The notes: a model not told the origin generated them from the letters alone. Counted from the first letter of the stretch, positions 1-7,959 are shown. The stretch: DNA of 64,000 nt from an uncultured Candidatus Melainabacteria bacterium (GCA_934692665.1 CAKUUG010000001.1:1-64000); one strand, 5' to 3'. Numbers and translations: made by a program.

Positions 1-42
1 CACAACAACACAACCCCCTCTAAAATAAGATGGTAACCCCCC

Positions 43-98
43 AAAAAAACAAAAGGCGACTTTATTTATTGAATAAAATCGCTAAATTGAAATGTTTT
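43..98. repeat. 56-bp direct repeat, left copy, with internal hairpin
   Basis: This segment recurs without a mismatch at 3508-3563. Inside it lies an imperfect palindrome (gcga-c-tttatt / aataaa-a-tcgc) that could form a hairpin. The two copies enclose the gene pair at 231-3164. Together they look like the ends of a mobile cassette or a duplicated intergenic element. There is no long T-run, so a simple terminator is less likely. The identity is seen directly; the role is inferred. Confidence 0.8.
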
Positions 99-230
99 AA
101 AAAATTAAATATTCTATCTGGTAACGTAAAATAAAATTTGTAAAAAAATTGTTACACCATAACAAAAAGTAGCAAAATATTCAAAAAATATGTTTTCTAT
201 ATATATCGTTTTGCGAAAGGAAGGTTATTT

Positions 231-2018
231 ATGGAACAATTAAATTTCAATACTTCAAACAAAGATTACTTGGTTTCTGTATGTAGTGTAAAACCTGTTA
301 AACAAAATGCATTAACTACAAACCCAACTATGCTGGAAAAAATAGATAATAAGAAGATAAAATTAGCTCTTCTGGGTTTGGCTGCTACTGGTGCTGCAAT
401 TACTGCAGGGGTGCTAGTGTACAAAGGTAAAACCTCCAAACTTAGCGATGTTACTTTTGATAACGGAAAAGCATTAACAAACTCCGGCGACGCTTTTAGT
501 GGAATTATTAAAGATAAGCTTCCTAATGGTGATAGTATAAAATTAAAATACGAAAACGGTATTTTGTTAAATTCTAAAAGATCAGGTAGTGTTAACTTTT
601 CAAAATCTTTTAAAATCCAGAATGGAGATAAAATTGCTACTACTGTGACTTCTGAAGGTGTAGAAACAACAAATATTACAAAAATTAGAAAAGAAGCTTT
701 GGATAAAATAGCAAAACAAGAAAAAGTAGCTGAACAAGCAGCTAGAATAAAAGCTGAACAAGCAGCTAAACAAGCAGCTAAACAAGCTCAAAGGGAATAC
801 AATGCTCCATTTGAAAATGCTCTGTCTAACAAATCAGCAGAAGAATCAGCACTTGTATTTCAAGAAGATCATAAAGCAAAAATAAAGAAAGAAGCAATAA
901 AAAGACTAAATGCAGAAACAAAAGCTGAAATGAAAGCTAAACAAGCTCAAAGGGAATACAATGCTCCATTTGAAAAAGCTTTGTCTAACAAATCAGCAGA
1001 AGAATCAGCAGATACTATTTTTACCAGAGAAACAAAAAATAGTAGAACTACCTACTGTTTTGATAATGACGGGAATATTACAGAAAGAATAACAAAAATA
1101 AAAAACGGAGACCAACCAATTACCATCGAGTATCTGGATAATGAAAACGTTACAAAAAGAGTAACAAGACTGGCGAACCATAAAACAAATGAAACTGTAT
1201 ATCATGACAATAAAAAAATAATTACAATGGATGATGGCGACCGTTATGGTAATAAAATTTTTATTGAACAAGATGGAAAATTAAAACTCTTAACTAGGGA
1301 ACATCACGATATTTTGGACGATTACCATAAAACGGTTGAACATTTTGGTGATGGCACATCGAAAACAACAGTTACAAGAGATGGTGCTACAGAAATAATA
1401 TTCAGAGATAAAAAAGGAAATATAATTAACGTTGAAAATAAAAAACAAGCAAAATCTTTAGATCTTTTTGATTTTCCTCAAAAACCGCCTACCAAACCTA
1501 CCGAAGAGCTAAAGCCTGTTTTGGATAATTGGTATATTGATTATTTAGCACTTTGTAAAAAATATAATGAAGCTCCAAGACCATGTGGAGTTAAAGGAGG
1601 AGCTATGTCCCATCTTTATGAACTTGAGATAAGGGAAAAAGGCCCGGAAGCGTGGAAAAAATATTTGGAACTTGAAAAATATCGTGCCGAATATGACGGA
1701 AAAGCAAGATTAATGCAAAATTTAAGGTCTCTTAATACAGGATTCAGCGAAGAAAATATTTTTAAGAAACTTGGATTCAGCGAAGAAGATATTAAAATTC
1801 TTATGAATGCAGATGCTGAAACGCTAAATGAATTAGTGGATGCAATTAAATATGGTGAAATGTCTGTTAATGAAATTATGATAGAAATTAATAAAATGAT
1901 AGAACACCAAAGCACTAGAGGGCAAAAAGCAAGCAAAGTTAACGAAGTCAATGAATACTTGCTAGATCTGCTTGAAGATTGCAAACAGAATGTTGAAACT
2001 ACATACATATATTCGTAA
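231..2018 (+). CDS. Membrane-anchored protein of unknown function with coiled-coil repeats
   Basis: I do not recognise this 595-residue protein as a whole. It has a polar N-terminus of about 42 residues, a Gly/Ala-rich membrane helix at about 43-63, and a segment at about 70-140 resembling the same region of the next gene (NGKALT...GDxFSG...LKYENG pattern). An Ala/Lys/Glu-rich coiled coil at about 155-265 contains two near-identical repeats. A Thr/Asp-rich beta-like region and a helical C-terminus follow. The start is supported by an AAGGAAGG ribosome site. There is no Sec-type signal at the extreme N-terminus. The gene lies 24 bp ahead of an ADP-ribosyltransferase gene, so the two are probably co-transcribed and could be effector partners. 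Function unknown. Confidence 0.75.
   Translation: MEQLNFNTSNKDYLVSVCSVKPVKQNALTTNPTMLEKIDNKKIKLALLGLAATGAAITAGVLVYKGKTSKLSDVTFDNGKALTNSGDAFSGIIKDKLPNGDSIKLKYENGILLNSKRSGSVNFSKSFKIQNGDKIATTVTSEGVETTNITKIRKEALDKIAKQEKVAEQAARIKAEQAAKQAAKQAQREYNAPFENALSNKSAEESALVFQEDHKAKIKKEAIKRLNAETKAEMKAKQAQREYNAPFEKALSNKSAEESADTIFTRETKNSRTTYCFDNDGNITERITKIKNGDQPITIEYLDNENVTKRVTRLANHKTNETVYHDNKKIITMDDGDRYGNKIFIEQDGKLKLLTREHHDILDDYHKTVEHFGDGTSKTTVTRDGATEIIFRDKKGNIINVENKKQAKSLDLFDFPQKPPTKPTEELKPVLDNWYIDYLALCKKYNEAPRPCGVKGGAMSHLYELEIREKGPEAWKKYLELEKYRAEYDGKARLMQNLRSLNTGFSEENIFKKLGFSEEDIKILMNADAETLNELVDAIKYGEMSVNEIMIEINKMIEHQSTRGQKASKVNEVNEYLLDLLEDCKQNVETTYIYS
777..1010 (+). repeat. Intragenic 75-bp repeat, period 159 bp
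   Basis: Two near-identical 75-bp segments (777-851 and 936-1010) encode the same motif, AKQAQREYNAPFE followed by ALSNKSAEES. The period is exactly 53 codons, so copy-number change keeps the frame. The spacer is also Lys/Ala-rich. This is a recent internal duplication in the coiled-coil part of the gene. Confidence 0.85.
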
Positions 2019-2042
2019 GAATGCAAAAAGGAATTTGCAAAT

Positions 2043-3164
2043 ATGAATATAATTACCAATATTAATAATAGATGTAATCCCGGTTTTTTAAAACAAAATA
2101 CCAAAATATCTAACGACAAACAACAAAATCCAAAAGCGAGTAAAATTAAAAAAAATTTAATCATAACTCTGGTTGGATTAGGAACTGTTGGTGTTGCAGC
2201 TTTGCTGATTGCAAAAAATAAAAAAATAGATATTTCTCCTGACAACAAAGTAGAAAAACTGGCAATAAAATTTAAAAAAGCCACTGCATATAACGAAAAA
2301 GGTGAATTATTTAACGGCGAATTCGTTAAAACTAATTCTTTAGGTGAAAAATTTAATATTCAATTTAAAGATGGGTTGATTCAACAATCGACAAAAACAG
2401 CACCTGATGGCAATGTTTTGTGGATTAAAAAATATTCAGAAAACGACTATGGACAAAAAATTGTAGATGTTTTTGCACCGAATAAAAATAATGAAACAGA
2501 ACTGGTAAAAAGAGTTTTATCTGGTAAAGACAAAGTTGCGATTTTTAAAGGCGAAAACACGGTCAAACAGTATTGGTTTAATACGCCAACCGGATGGAAA
2601 AGAATCGATGGTTGTATGGATAAAACTGATATAAGAAATTATCAACCACCCAAAAATTATTATTCAAATAATGGCATTCAGATAAATTCTTTTTTAAGAG
2701 ACGGTGAATTTAGGCATCCGGATGATCGTATTGATAGAATTCATTATGAGCTTTTGGATGACCCTAAGTGTCCGGAATTTGCCAAAGATGATATAAAAAA
2801 AATTATGCAAAATAATAGATTTATATTGGGTGCTATTGATGATCTTGATAAACTAACTCAAACTTCAAAGACAGAAACACCTATGACTGTTTATAGAAAT
2901 GCACCAAAATGGTGGATAAACAAGGCTAAAGACGGTATCTTGAAAGAAGATGCTTTTTGTTCAACTTCAACAGAAAAAGGTGCTTCCATGGAAGGATTGA
3001 TTTTTGGAAAACATGCAGAAGATGGGGTCACTTACACAATTCATTTACCTAAGGGAACTCCATATTTTGACTTGACAGATAGCAATGAAAAAGAAATGCT
3101 TTTACCGAGAAAAGGGCATTTTAGAGTTATAAATAATACTGAACTGGAATATATTTTGCAATAA
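2043..3164 (+). CDS. Membrane-anchored ADP-ribosyltransferase toxin-like protein
   Basis: The C-terminal third shows the R-S-E signature of mono-ADP-ribosyltransferases of the C2/C3/VIP2 (ADPrib_exo_Tox) type: VYR with Arg near residue 285, F-C-S-T-S-T with STS at about 307-309, and E-K-E at about 349-351 followed by a MLLPRKG turn. The E-x-E form is usual in arginine-modifying enzymes. The N-terminus is a short polar tail, then a Lys-flanked membrane helix at about 39-57 and a beta-rich domain at about 75-165 like that of the upstream gene. All catalytic motifs are intact. Ribosome site AAGGA. The fold assignment rests on motifs only; substrate, export route and target are unknown. No immunity-type gene is evident next to it. 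Confidence 0.75.
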   Translation: MNIITNINNRCNPGFLKQNTKISNDKQQNPKASKIKKNLIITLVGLGTVGVAALLIAKNKKIDISPDNKVEKLAIKFKKATAYNEKGELFNGEFVKTNSLGEKFNIQFKDGLIQQSTKTAPDGNVLWIKKYSENDYGQKIVDVFAPNKNNETELVKRVLSGKDKVAIFKGENTVKQYWFNTPTGWKRIDGCMDKTDIRNYQPPKNYYSNNGIQINSFLRDGEFRHPDDRIDRIHYELLDDPKCPEFAKDDIKKIMQNNRFILGAIDDLDKLTQTSKTETPMTVYRNAPKWWINKAKDGILKEDAFCSTSTEKGASMEGLIFGKHAEDGVTYTIHLPKGTPYFDLTDSNEKEMLLPRKGHFRVINNTELEYILQ

Positions 3165-3507
3165 AAATAAATAGCTCAAATAAATTGCCAAAATTAAAAC
3201 CGGTGCTTATTTTTCACTCAGAAAAATCACTCAACTATTATGGATTTTTGACGAATTAATTAAATAAATAAATTATATTTTTCTTGCAATCCGCTGACTT
3301 TAAACCACAGATAACACTAAGCAACAAAAATATATTATCCATTCAGAAGAGTAGTAAACTTTGGAGTATTTTTGAATCTTGCAACAAAATCCGGATATTA
3401 ATTTGAAACCTGAAGTAATTAAAATATGACTATATTACTTTAGGTTTTGAATTAGACAAATGATACTAACATGTTTCCTTATACACAATAAAAAAGAATT
3501 TTACCCT
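3165..3507. other. Gene-free stretch after the ADP-ribosyltransferase gene
   Basis: About 340 bp of AT-rich DNA with no credible reading frame, RNA gene or strong terminator that I can see. It ends at the right copy of the 56-bp repeat. Confidence 0.6.
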
Positions 3508-3563
3508 AAAAAAACAAAAGGCGACTTTATTTATTGAATAAAATCGCTAAATTGAAATGTTTT
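3508..3563. repeat. 56-bp direct repeat, right copy
   Basis: Identical to 43-98 across 56 bases, in the same orientation, 3465 bp away. It carries the same interrupted palindrome. The repeat lies just before the array of tRNA fragments, a typical integration neighbourhood. Confidence 0.8.
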
Positions 3564-3649
3564 TACTTAAAAAAAGTATCTCACATTTTTCCCACAAAAG
3601 CAAGTGTTTATTTTGCTATGTTTAGAAAAATTATCAAAATGAAATTTTC

Positions 3650-3941
3650 ACAAAAATGATACCATTTAAACCAACAACCTTGTACTTAAGAGGCAATGTT
3701 TGAAAATCCAAGCAATAAAAAACTCGCTGCTGTTGGACTCGAACCAACAACCTTACGGTCAAGAGGCAATGTTTGAAAATCTAAGCAATAAAAAACTCGC
3801 TGCTGTTGGACTCGAACCAACAACCTACCGGTTAACAGGCAATGTTTGAAAATCTAAGCAATAAAAAACTCGCTGCTGTTGGACTCGAACCAACAACCTT
3901 GCGGTCAAGAGTCAATGTTTGAAAATCTAAGCAATAAAAAA
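3650..3941 (-). repeat. Tandem 73-bp array of tRNA 3'-half fragments
   Basis: Three complete 73-bp units (3723-3795, 3796-3868, 3869-3941) and a partial one before them abut the intact tRNA-Asn. On the minus strand each contains the T-arm and the 3' side of an anticodon arm, followed on the plus strand by a constant spacer reading gcaatgtttgaaaatctaag. The middle unit keeps the exact Asn anticodon-stem and T-arm sequence; the outer two differ there (TTGACCG in place of TTAACCG). All end in a different acceptor strand (AGCAGCGAG) from the intact gene. None has a 5' half, so none should be a working tRNA. Likely origin is repeated duplication or integration at a tRNA 3' end. Confidence 0.8.
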
Positions 3942-4013
3942 CTCCCCAGGTTGGACTCGAACCAACAACCTACCGGTTAACAGCCGGTTGCTCCGCCATT
4001 GAGCTACTGAGGA
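3942..4013 (-). tRNA. tRNA-Asn(GTT)
   Basis: Read on the minus strand the sequence folds as a tRNA: acceptor TCCTCAG pairs with CTGGGGA, discriminator G, D-arm TAGCTCAATGGC, anticodon loop CTGTTAA giving anticodon GTT, T-arm GTTGG-TTCGAGT-CCAAC. CCA is not encoded. It is the only complete copy at the end of the 73-bp array of tRNA fragments. Confidence 0.92.
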
Positions 4014-4208
4014 TTAATTAACGCTTTTACAATATTTAATTGTAATACCCAATAAAATTATCGAGTCATGTGCAATTACCTTATCAAAGGTACTCATTCA
4101 CTATAACAAAAACAATTTTTTTTTGCAAGTATTTTTTTCTTATACTTTTTGCTACTTTAATTTATGTTCAAAAAATGTTATAATTATCACAAATAAAAAG
4201 GAGAAAAT

Positions 4209-4520
4209 ATGTCTAACAACAAAGACAAATCATTCAATTTTGCAATGGGCATTTTGGCGGGTGTCGTAGGTGGAATTGTGGCAGGTGTTTTGCTTGCTCC
4301 ACGTTCAGGTGAAGAATCAAGACGTGAATTGAAAAAAACAATAGACGATTTTAAAGACAAATATTCGCCTGAAGTAATAAAAGCAAAAGAACAAGCACTA
4401 GAAGTTTTGAAAACTTCAAAAGACAAAATCGAAGAAACATATAACAAATTTAACGACTATTTGAAAGCAAGACAGCTCGCAAAAGCAAAAAATAACGAAA
4501 CAAATGTCGATGAAATGTAG
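4209..4520 (+). CDS. YtxH-family membrane protein
   Basis: A 103-residue protein with one N-terminal membrane helix (about residues 10-28, rich in Gly, Val and Ala) followed directly by LLAPRSGEESR, the hallmark of the YtxH/gas-vesicle-GvpP-like family, and a charged amphipathic helix. Family members are small membrane-tethered coiled-coil proteins often linked to stress; their mechanism is unclear. Strong ribosome site AAAAGGAG. It starts a three-gene set, with a DUF948-like gene 6 bp downstream and a second YtxH paralogue after that. This YtxH-DUF948-YtxH order suggests the products work together at the membrane. Confidence 0.85.
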   Translation: MSNNKDKSFNFAMGILAGVVGGIVAGVLLAPRSGEESRRELKKTIDDFKDKYSPEVIKAKEQALEVLKTSKDKIEETYNKFNDYLKARQLAKAKNNETNVDEM

Positions 4521-4526
4521 GTCAAA

Positions 4527-4883
4527 ATGAACAATATGATACCATATTTTGTAATTTTATTAATTTCGACAACGACAGTTTGTTTGATTGTTTTGTGCGT
4601 ATATGTAGTAAGATTTCTTATCAGCATCACGAAATTGAGTGCAAATGCGGATATGATACTAACGAGTGTAAAAAAAGAAATCGAACCTACGCTAAAAGAA
4701 CTTCAACAAGCTGCAAAGTCGATAAACTCTATTGCAAATTCTGCCGATGCAAAATTCCAATCAACAAAAGCAAGCCTCACTTCTTTTGTTGGTGCGACTT
4801 CTTGCTTAGGTGGAAAATTGAAAAATTTCACCCAAGGTATTCTTAAAGGACTATCTTTTGGTTTAGGATTATTTAGAAAATAA
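4527..4883 (+). CDS. DUF948-like membrane protein
   Basis: A 118-residue protein with one N-terminal membrane helix (about 6-30), then a helical segment with KKEIEPTLKELQQAAKSINS, typical of DUF948-type proteins, in which a membrane anchor precedes a coiled coil. It ends in a Gly/Phe-rich hydrophobic tail. It sits between two YtxH-family genes with short gaps, which is the usual partner arrangement for this family. Function not established. The start ATG follows the upstream stop by 6 bp. Confidence 0.75.
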   Translation: MNNMIPYFVILLISTTTVCLIVLCVYVVRFLISITKLSANADMILTSVKKEIEPTLKELQQAAKSINSIANSADAKFQSTKASLTSFVGATSCLGGKLKNFTQGILKGLSFGLGLFRK

Positions 4884-4900
4884 AGAAAGGAAAAATAACT

Positions 4901-5164
4901 ATGTCAGCAGGAAAATTTATAGCAGGTTTCGTTGTAGGTGGTGTTGTAGGTGCGATTGCAGGAATTTTATTAGCACCACAATCAGGCGAAGAAACTCGTG
5001 AAATGATAAAAGAATCTTCTCAAAAAGCTTATGACAAAGCTCAAAATGCAGTAAAAGAAATCCAAGAAAAAGCAGAGTCAATCAGCAATGATATGGCAAA
5101 AAAAGGCGAAGAATTAATCAACAAAATTCAAGGCATGTTAGACAAACAAAAACAAGAAGGTTAA
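4901..5164 (+). CDS. YtxH-family membrane protein, second copy
   Basis: An 87-residue paralogue of the gene at 4209. It has an N-terminal membrane helix (about 5-23), the ILLAPQSGEETR signature, then an amphipathic Lys/Glu/Ala helix. AAGGA ribosome site 11 bp upstream. It is the last gene of the three-gene set and is followed by a hairpin terminator. Probably a small inner-membrane structural or stress protein. Confidence 0.85.
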   Translation: MSAGKFIAGFVVGGVVGAIAGILLAPQSGEETREMIKESSQKAYDKAQNAVKEIQEKAESISNDMAKKGEELINKIQGMLDKQKQEG

Positions 5165-5191
5165 TTCTTTTAAAAAAATAAAGCTGAAAAG

Positions 5192-5214
5192 TCGGGCATA
5201 TTGCTCGATTTTTT
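5192..5214 (+). terminator. Rho-independent terminator of the YtxH operon
   Basis: Stem tcgggca / tgctcga with a three-base loop, followed by six T residues. It is placed 28 bp after the stop of the second YtxH gene. Confidence 0.8.
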
Positions 5215-5279
5215 AATTATTAAGAAATGTAACAAATAAAACAAGCTTTGAAATTCAACTTTTCTTTTTTACTTTATAT

Positions 5280-5440
5280 ATGTGTAAGCGTCATTTATAA
5301 GACATAGGGAGTTTATAAATGATGTAGCACAAGCAAAAAGATTCAATGCTATAGTGGAAGGTTGAAGTCAAAGGAAGGTTGCTTGTACAAGGAGAATAAT
5401 AAAATCTTTTGAAAGACTCATTTTATGAGTCTTTCGTCTT
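5280..5440 (+). ncRNA. Candidate structured RNA or leader
   Basis: No reading frame covers this stretch, yet it holds three good inverted repeats: catttataa / ttataaatg (5292-5300 with 5313-5321), acaagcaa / ttgcttgt around 5329 and 5376, and a ten-base-pair hairpin gaaagactca / tgagtctttc at 5411-5435. A TATATATG box precedes it. The last hairpin lacks a clear T-run. It may be a free RNA or the leader of the gene at 5481. I could not match it to SRP RNA, 6S RNA or a riboswitch class. Confidence 0.35.
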
Positions 5441-5480
5441 AGAGAAGCAATTATTTTTAGAATATGGTTTTTATATAAAT

Positions 5481-5816
5481 ATGACAACATCGATTTCGTC
5501 GCAAAATTTCATAAAACAACCACTTCCAAGCACGATGGAAGATGATTCGAATACCCAAAATTCTGTCCAAAACGCTGAAACTGAAAAAAAAGAAGAAAGA
5601 AAATACAACCGACCCTATGTAGGTGTGGTAGAAGTTCCCAGAATTTCAACAACTCCAATGGCGGACACTGTAGAAATAAAAAAACAAGAAAATCCATACA
5701 CTGTATACAAGTATATTCCAAAACCAAAAATCACAGGAAATTTTCAAAAATTCGCTTCAATAGGAACTTTTGTTCTTGGAGTCGGGGCGTTAGTTTTAAA
5801 TCATTTTAGAAAATAG
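5481..5816 (+). CDS. Small protein with C-terminal membrane helix
   Basis: A 111-residue protein of unknown function. It has a Ser/Gln/Glu-rich, probably disordered body, a Pro/Tyr-rich middle (NPYTVYKYIPKPK), and a final hydrophobic helix (about 93-108) ending in HFRK, which is a tail-anchor layout. The frame is open upstream to 5409, but that part overlaps the hairpin at 5411-5435 and has no ribosome site, so I place the start at the ATG at 5481, although its ribosome site is weak as well. It converges with the methionine aminopeptidase gene two bases away. Confidence 0.55.
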   Translation: MTTSISSQNFIKQPLPSTMEDDSNTQNSVQNAETEKKEERKYNRPYVGVVEVPRISTTPMADTVEIKKQENPYTVYKYIPKPKITGNFQKFASIGTFVLGVGALVLNHFRK

Positions 5817-5817
5817 C

Positions 5818-6564
5818 TTAGAGCAATTTTGTTGTAATTAAAGGCCCATCTTCTGTTGCAATAACAGTATGTTCAAAATGTGCAGAAGGTTTGTTATCAT
5901 CTGTCACAACTGTCCACTCGTCAATAAGAGTGTGAACGTCATCTACCCCTAAATTTAACATAGGTTCTATTGCGATAGCACAATTTTGTTTGATTATTAT
6001 GTTAGAACCTGTGCGATAATTGAACAAAAAAGGTTCTTCATGCATTTGGTGTCCGACCCCATGACCGCCATATTGTCGAACTATTCCAACTTTTGCTTCT
6101 GTTGCAACATCTTCTATAGCTGCAGAAACATTTTCTAGGGGATTGTTCGGTATCATTTGTTCAATGCCTTTGAAAAGTGCTTTTTCAGTTGTTTTTAGAA
6201 GATTTTCAACTTCGGGAGAAATTTTTCCAACTGCATAAGTCCACGCACCATCTCCCACCAAATCACGAAAAGTCGCACCAACATCAATAGAGATAATGTC
6301 GCCTTCTTTTAGTATAACGTCTTTTGAAGGGATGCCGTGGACAACTTGTTCGTTAACAGATGCACAGATTGAATTTGGAAAACCATTGTAGCCCAAAAAA
6401 GTAGGTATTGCTTTGTTTTTTTTGATGATATCAAAAGCAATTTTGTCCAACTCAAGAGTAGAAATACCCGGCTCTATCACTTTTTTCATTTCTTGGTGAA
6501 CTAGAGCAACGATATTGCCTGCCATACGCATCAGCTTTATTTCTTCTCTTGATTTTTTGTGCAT
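5818..6564 (-). CDS. map: Methionine aminopeptidase, type I
   Basis: Cytosolic metalloenzyme that removes the initiator Met from new proteins. All metal ligands are visible: Asp in ISIDVGA, Asp in VGDGAW, His in GGHGVGHQMHEEP, Glu in AIEPM and Glu in FEHTV; the substrate His is in VVHGIP. At 248 residues it has the normal length of a type Ia enzyme without the zinc-finger extension. It lies 12 bp downstream of a BadF-type ATPase gene on the same strand, so the two are probably co-transcribed. Confidence 0.95.
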   Translation of the reverse strand: MHKKSREEIKLMRMAGNIVALVHQEMKKVIEPGISTLELDKIAFDIIKKNKAIPTFLGYNGFPNSICASVNEQVVHGIPSKDVILKEGDIISIDVGATFRDLVGDGAWTYAVGKISPEVENLLKTTEKALFKGIEQMIPNNPLENVSAAIEDVATEAKVGIVRQYGGHGVGHQMHEEPFLFNYRTGSNIIIKQNCAIAIEPMLNLGVDDVHTLIDEWTVVTDDNKPSAHFEHTVIATEDGPLITTKLL

Positions 6565-6576
6565 TTTAAAGTTCCT

Positions 6577-7596
6577 TTAGTTTATATCCCATCTTCCACA
6601 AGTGCCACCCCAACGAGCAATGATATTGCCTTTGATGTCGGTGATTTTGTGGATTTCTTCTCTATTTTGTTCTTCTTTGCCTTCCAAAATCGTGATAACT
6701 TCGCAATTATTTGAACAACCACTACATTGACAAGTTATAGAATGGAATTCCATATCTTTTATTGTCCAGCCTTTGAATTTTGTAGGTTGGTTTGTAAATT
6801 GATGATGTTCCATAGCAAGCATAGCAGCCCCGATTGCACCCATTGTTTGGTGATGTGGAGGAACAATGACCTCGTGGCCTAATGCTTCTTCAAATGCTTT
6901 TACCATGCCTTTGTTTGTTGCAACGCCACCTTGGAAAGAAATTTTTGGAAGGAGATCTTTTCCTAACGCCAAATTAGAAATGTAATTTCTAACCAAAGCC
7001 TGACAAAGTCCATACAACAAATCTTCAACCGCATAACCCAACTGTTGTTTGTGGATTAAATCTGATTCAGCAAATACGCCGCAACGTCCTGCTATTCTTG
7101 CGGGTGATTTTGATTGAAGGGCAATATCGCCAAAGTCTTTTATGTCTACATTTAATCTTTGTGCTTGGTGGTCAAGAAAACTTCCTGTACCTGCAGCACA
7201 TACTGTATTCATAGCGAAATCCGTTACAATGCCATCTCTTAAAATAATGATTTTTGAATCTTGTCCGCCTATTTCGAGGATGGTTTGAACGTCCGGTATA
7301 GCATTAGTTGCAGCAACGGCGTGAGCTGTAATTTCATTTTTTATAACATCAGCACCAATTAAAGCACCTGCCAGATTTCTTCCTGACCCCGTTGTGCCTG
7401 CTGCCATAATTTCGTATTCGTTCTCAAGCCCTTTTTCTTTAGCTTGTGCAAGCAAATTATCTAAACATTTTTGAACGGCAATAACAGGTTGTCCTGCGGT
7501 TCTGGTCATGTAGCTGTCTACGTGTTTTCCGTTTTCGTCGACCAACGCTATTTTTGTAGTAACGGAACCTACATCAATTCCTAAATATACTTTCAT
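6577..7596 (-). CDS. BadF/BadG/BcrA/BcrD-family ATPase (acyl-CoA dehydratase activase type)
   Basis: An ASKHA-fold ATPase resembling HgdC, the Fe-S activator that passes electrons to 2-hydroxyacyl-CoA dehydratases. The nucleotide-binding segments GIDVGSVTTK (start), EIGGQDSK (middle) and GGVATNKGM are clear, and the cluster-binding region around NTVCAAGTGSF and GRCGVFAESD is kept. The C-terminus has an extra Cys-rich segment, CQCSGCSNNC. No dehydratase subunit gene is next to it, so the substrate is unknown. It is the first gene of a pair with map. Such activases belong to anaerobic metabolism, which fits a gut lifestyle. Confidence 0.85.
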   Translation of the reverse strand: MKVYLGIDVGSVTTKIALVDENGKHVDSYMTRTAGQPVIAVQKCLDNLLAQAKEKGLENEYEIMAAGTTGSGRNLAGALIGADVIKNEITAHAVAATNAIPDVQTILEIGGQDSKIIILRDGIVTDFAMNTVCAAGTGSFLDHQAQRLNVDIKDFGDIALQSKSPARIAGRCGVFAESDLIHKQQLGYAVEDLLYGLCQALVRNYISNLALGKDLLPKISFQGGVATNKGMVKAFEEALGHEVIVPPHHQTMGAIGAAMLAMEHHQFTNQPTKFKGWTIKDMEFHSITCQCSGCSNNCEVITILEGKEEQNREEIHKITDIKGNIIARWGGTCGRWDIN

Positions 7597-7645
7597 AATA
7601 CATTCATTGTATTACAAAAATAAAAAAATAATGCAAGTAGTTACT

Positions 7646-7927
7646 TTAGTCGTAGAAATTGAAGTTTTCGGGCAGCTCTTTTTCGATTAATTGTGCAAGT
7701 TCTGAAAATTTTATATTAAAAGCATTGGCCAATTTCCACAATGTTGTGATTTTTGTGTCAGTTGTTCCATGCTCCAATCTGGATAACAAGCCGTTTCCAA
7801 TATCATATTCAAAAGAAAAACGATTTATGCCTTTTTTTAATTTTGTTCTTTTGTTGAAAACAACTTTTCCAATTGCTTTTAAAAGTATTTTCTTTTGTTC
7901 GTCATTGACTTCATTTTCTTGAACCAT
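7646..7927 (-). CDS. XRE-family transcription regulator paired with a prepilin gene
   Basis: A 93-residue DNA-binding protein with a five-helix HTH domain at about 12-80. The segment FSFEYDIGNGLLSRLEHGTTDTK matches the turn and recognition helix of the Cro/CI type, though the motif is spread over two fragments here for length. It is divergent from the prepilin-like gene at 8034. A perfect ten-base inverted repeat lies between them over the likely promoter of that gene, so this protein probably controls the pilin gene, itself, or both. The same arrangement recurs near 18.3 kb and 62 kb. Confidence 0.85.
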   Translation of the reverse strand: MVQENEVNDEQKKILLKAIGKVVFNKRTKLKKGINRFSFEYDIGNGLLSRLEHGTTDTKITTLWKLANAFNIKFSELAQLIEKELPENFNFYD

Positions 7928-7959
7928 ATAAATATTCTAGTAAATATTTCAACCAAACT

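Noticed and set aside
1616..2284. Minus-strand frame of 222 residues opposite the first two genes
   Set aside because: Hydrophobic Ser/Phe-rich shadow of the real plus-strand genes, which have ribosome sites and recognisable domains.
3650..3941. CRISPR array
   Set aside because: Period is regular, but the units are nearly identical throughout with no unique spacers, and they contain tRNA sequence. No cas genes are present.
5280..5440. Signal recognition particle RNA or 6S RNA
   Set aside because: A GGAAGG-like stretch is present, but the conserved SRP loop sequence is not, and I could not draw the 6S central bubble.
5409..5480. N-terminal extension of the small tail-anchored protein
   Set aside because: It runs through a ten-base-pair hairpin, starts at TTG and has no ribosome site, so the ATG at 5481 is preferred.
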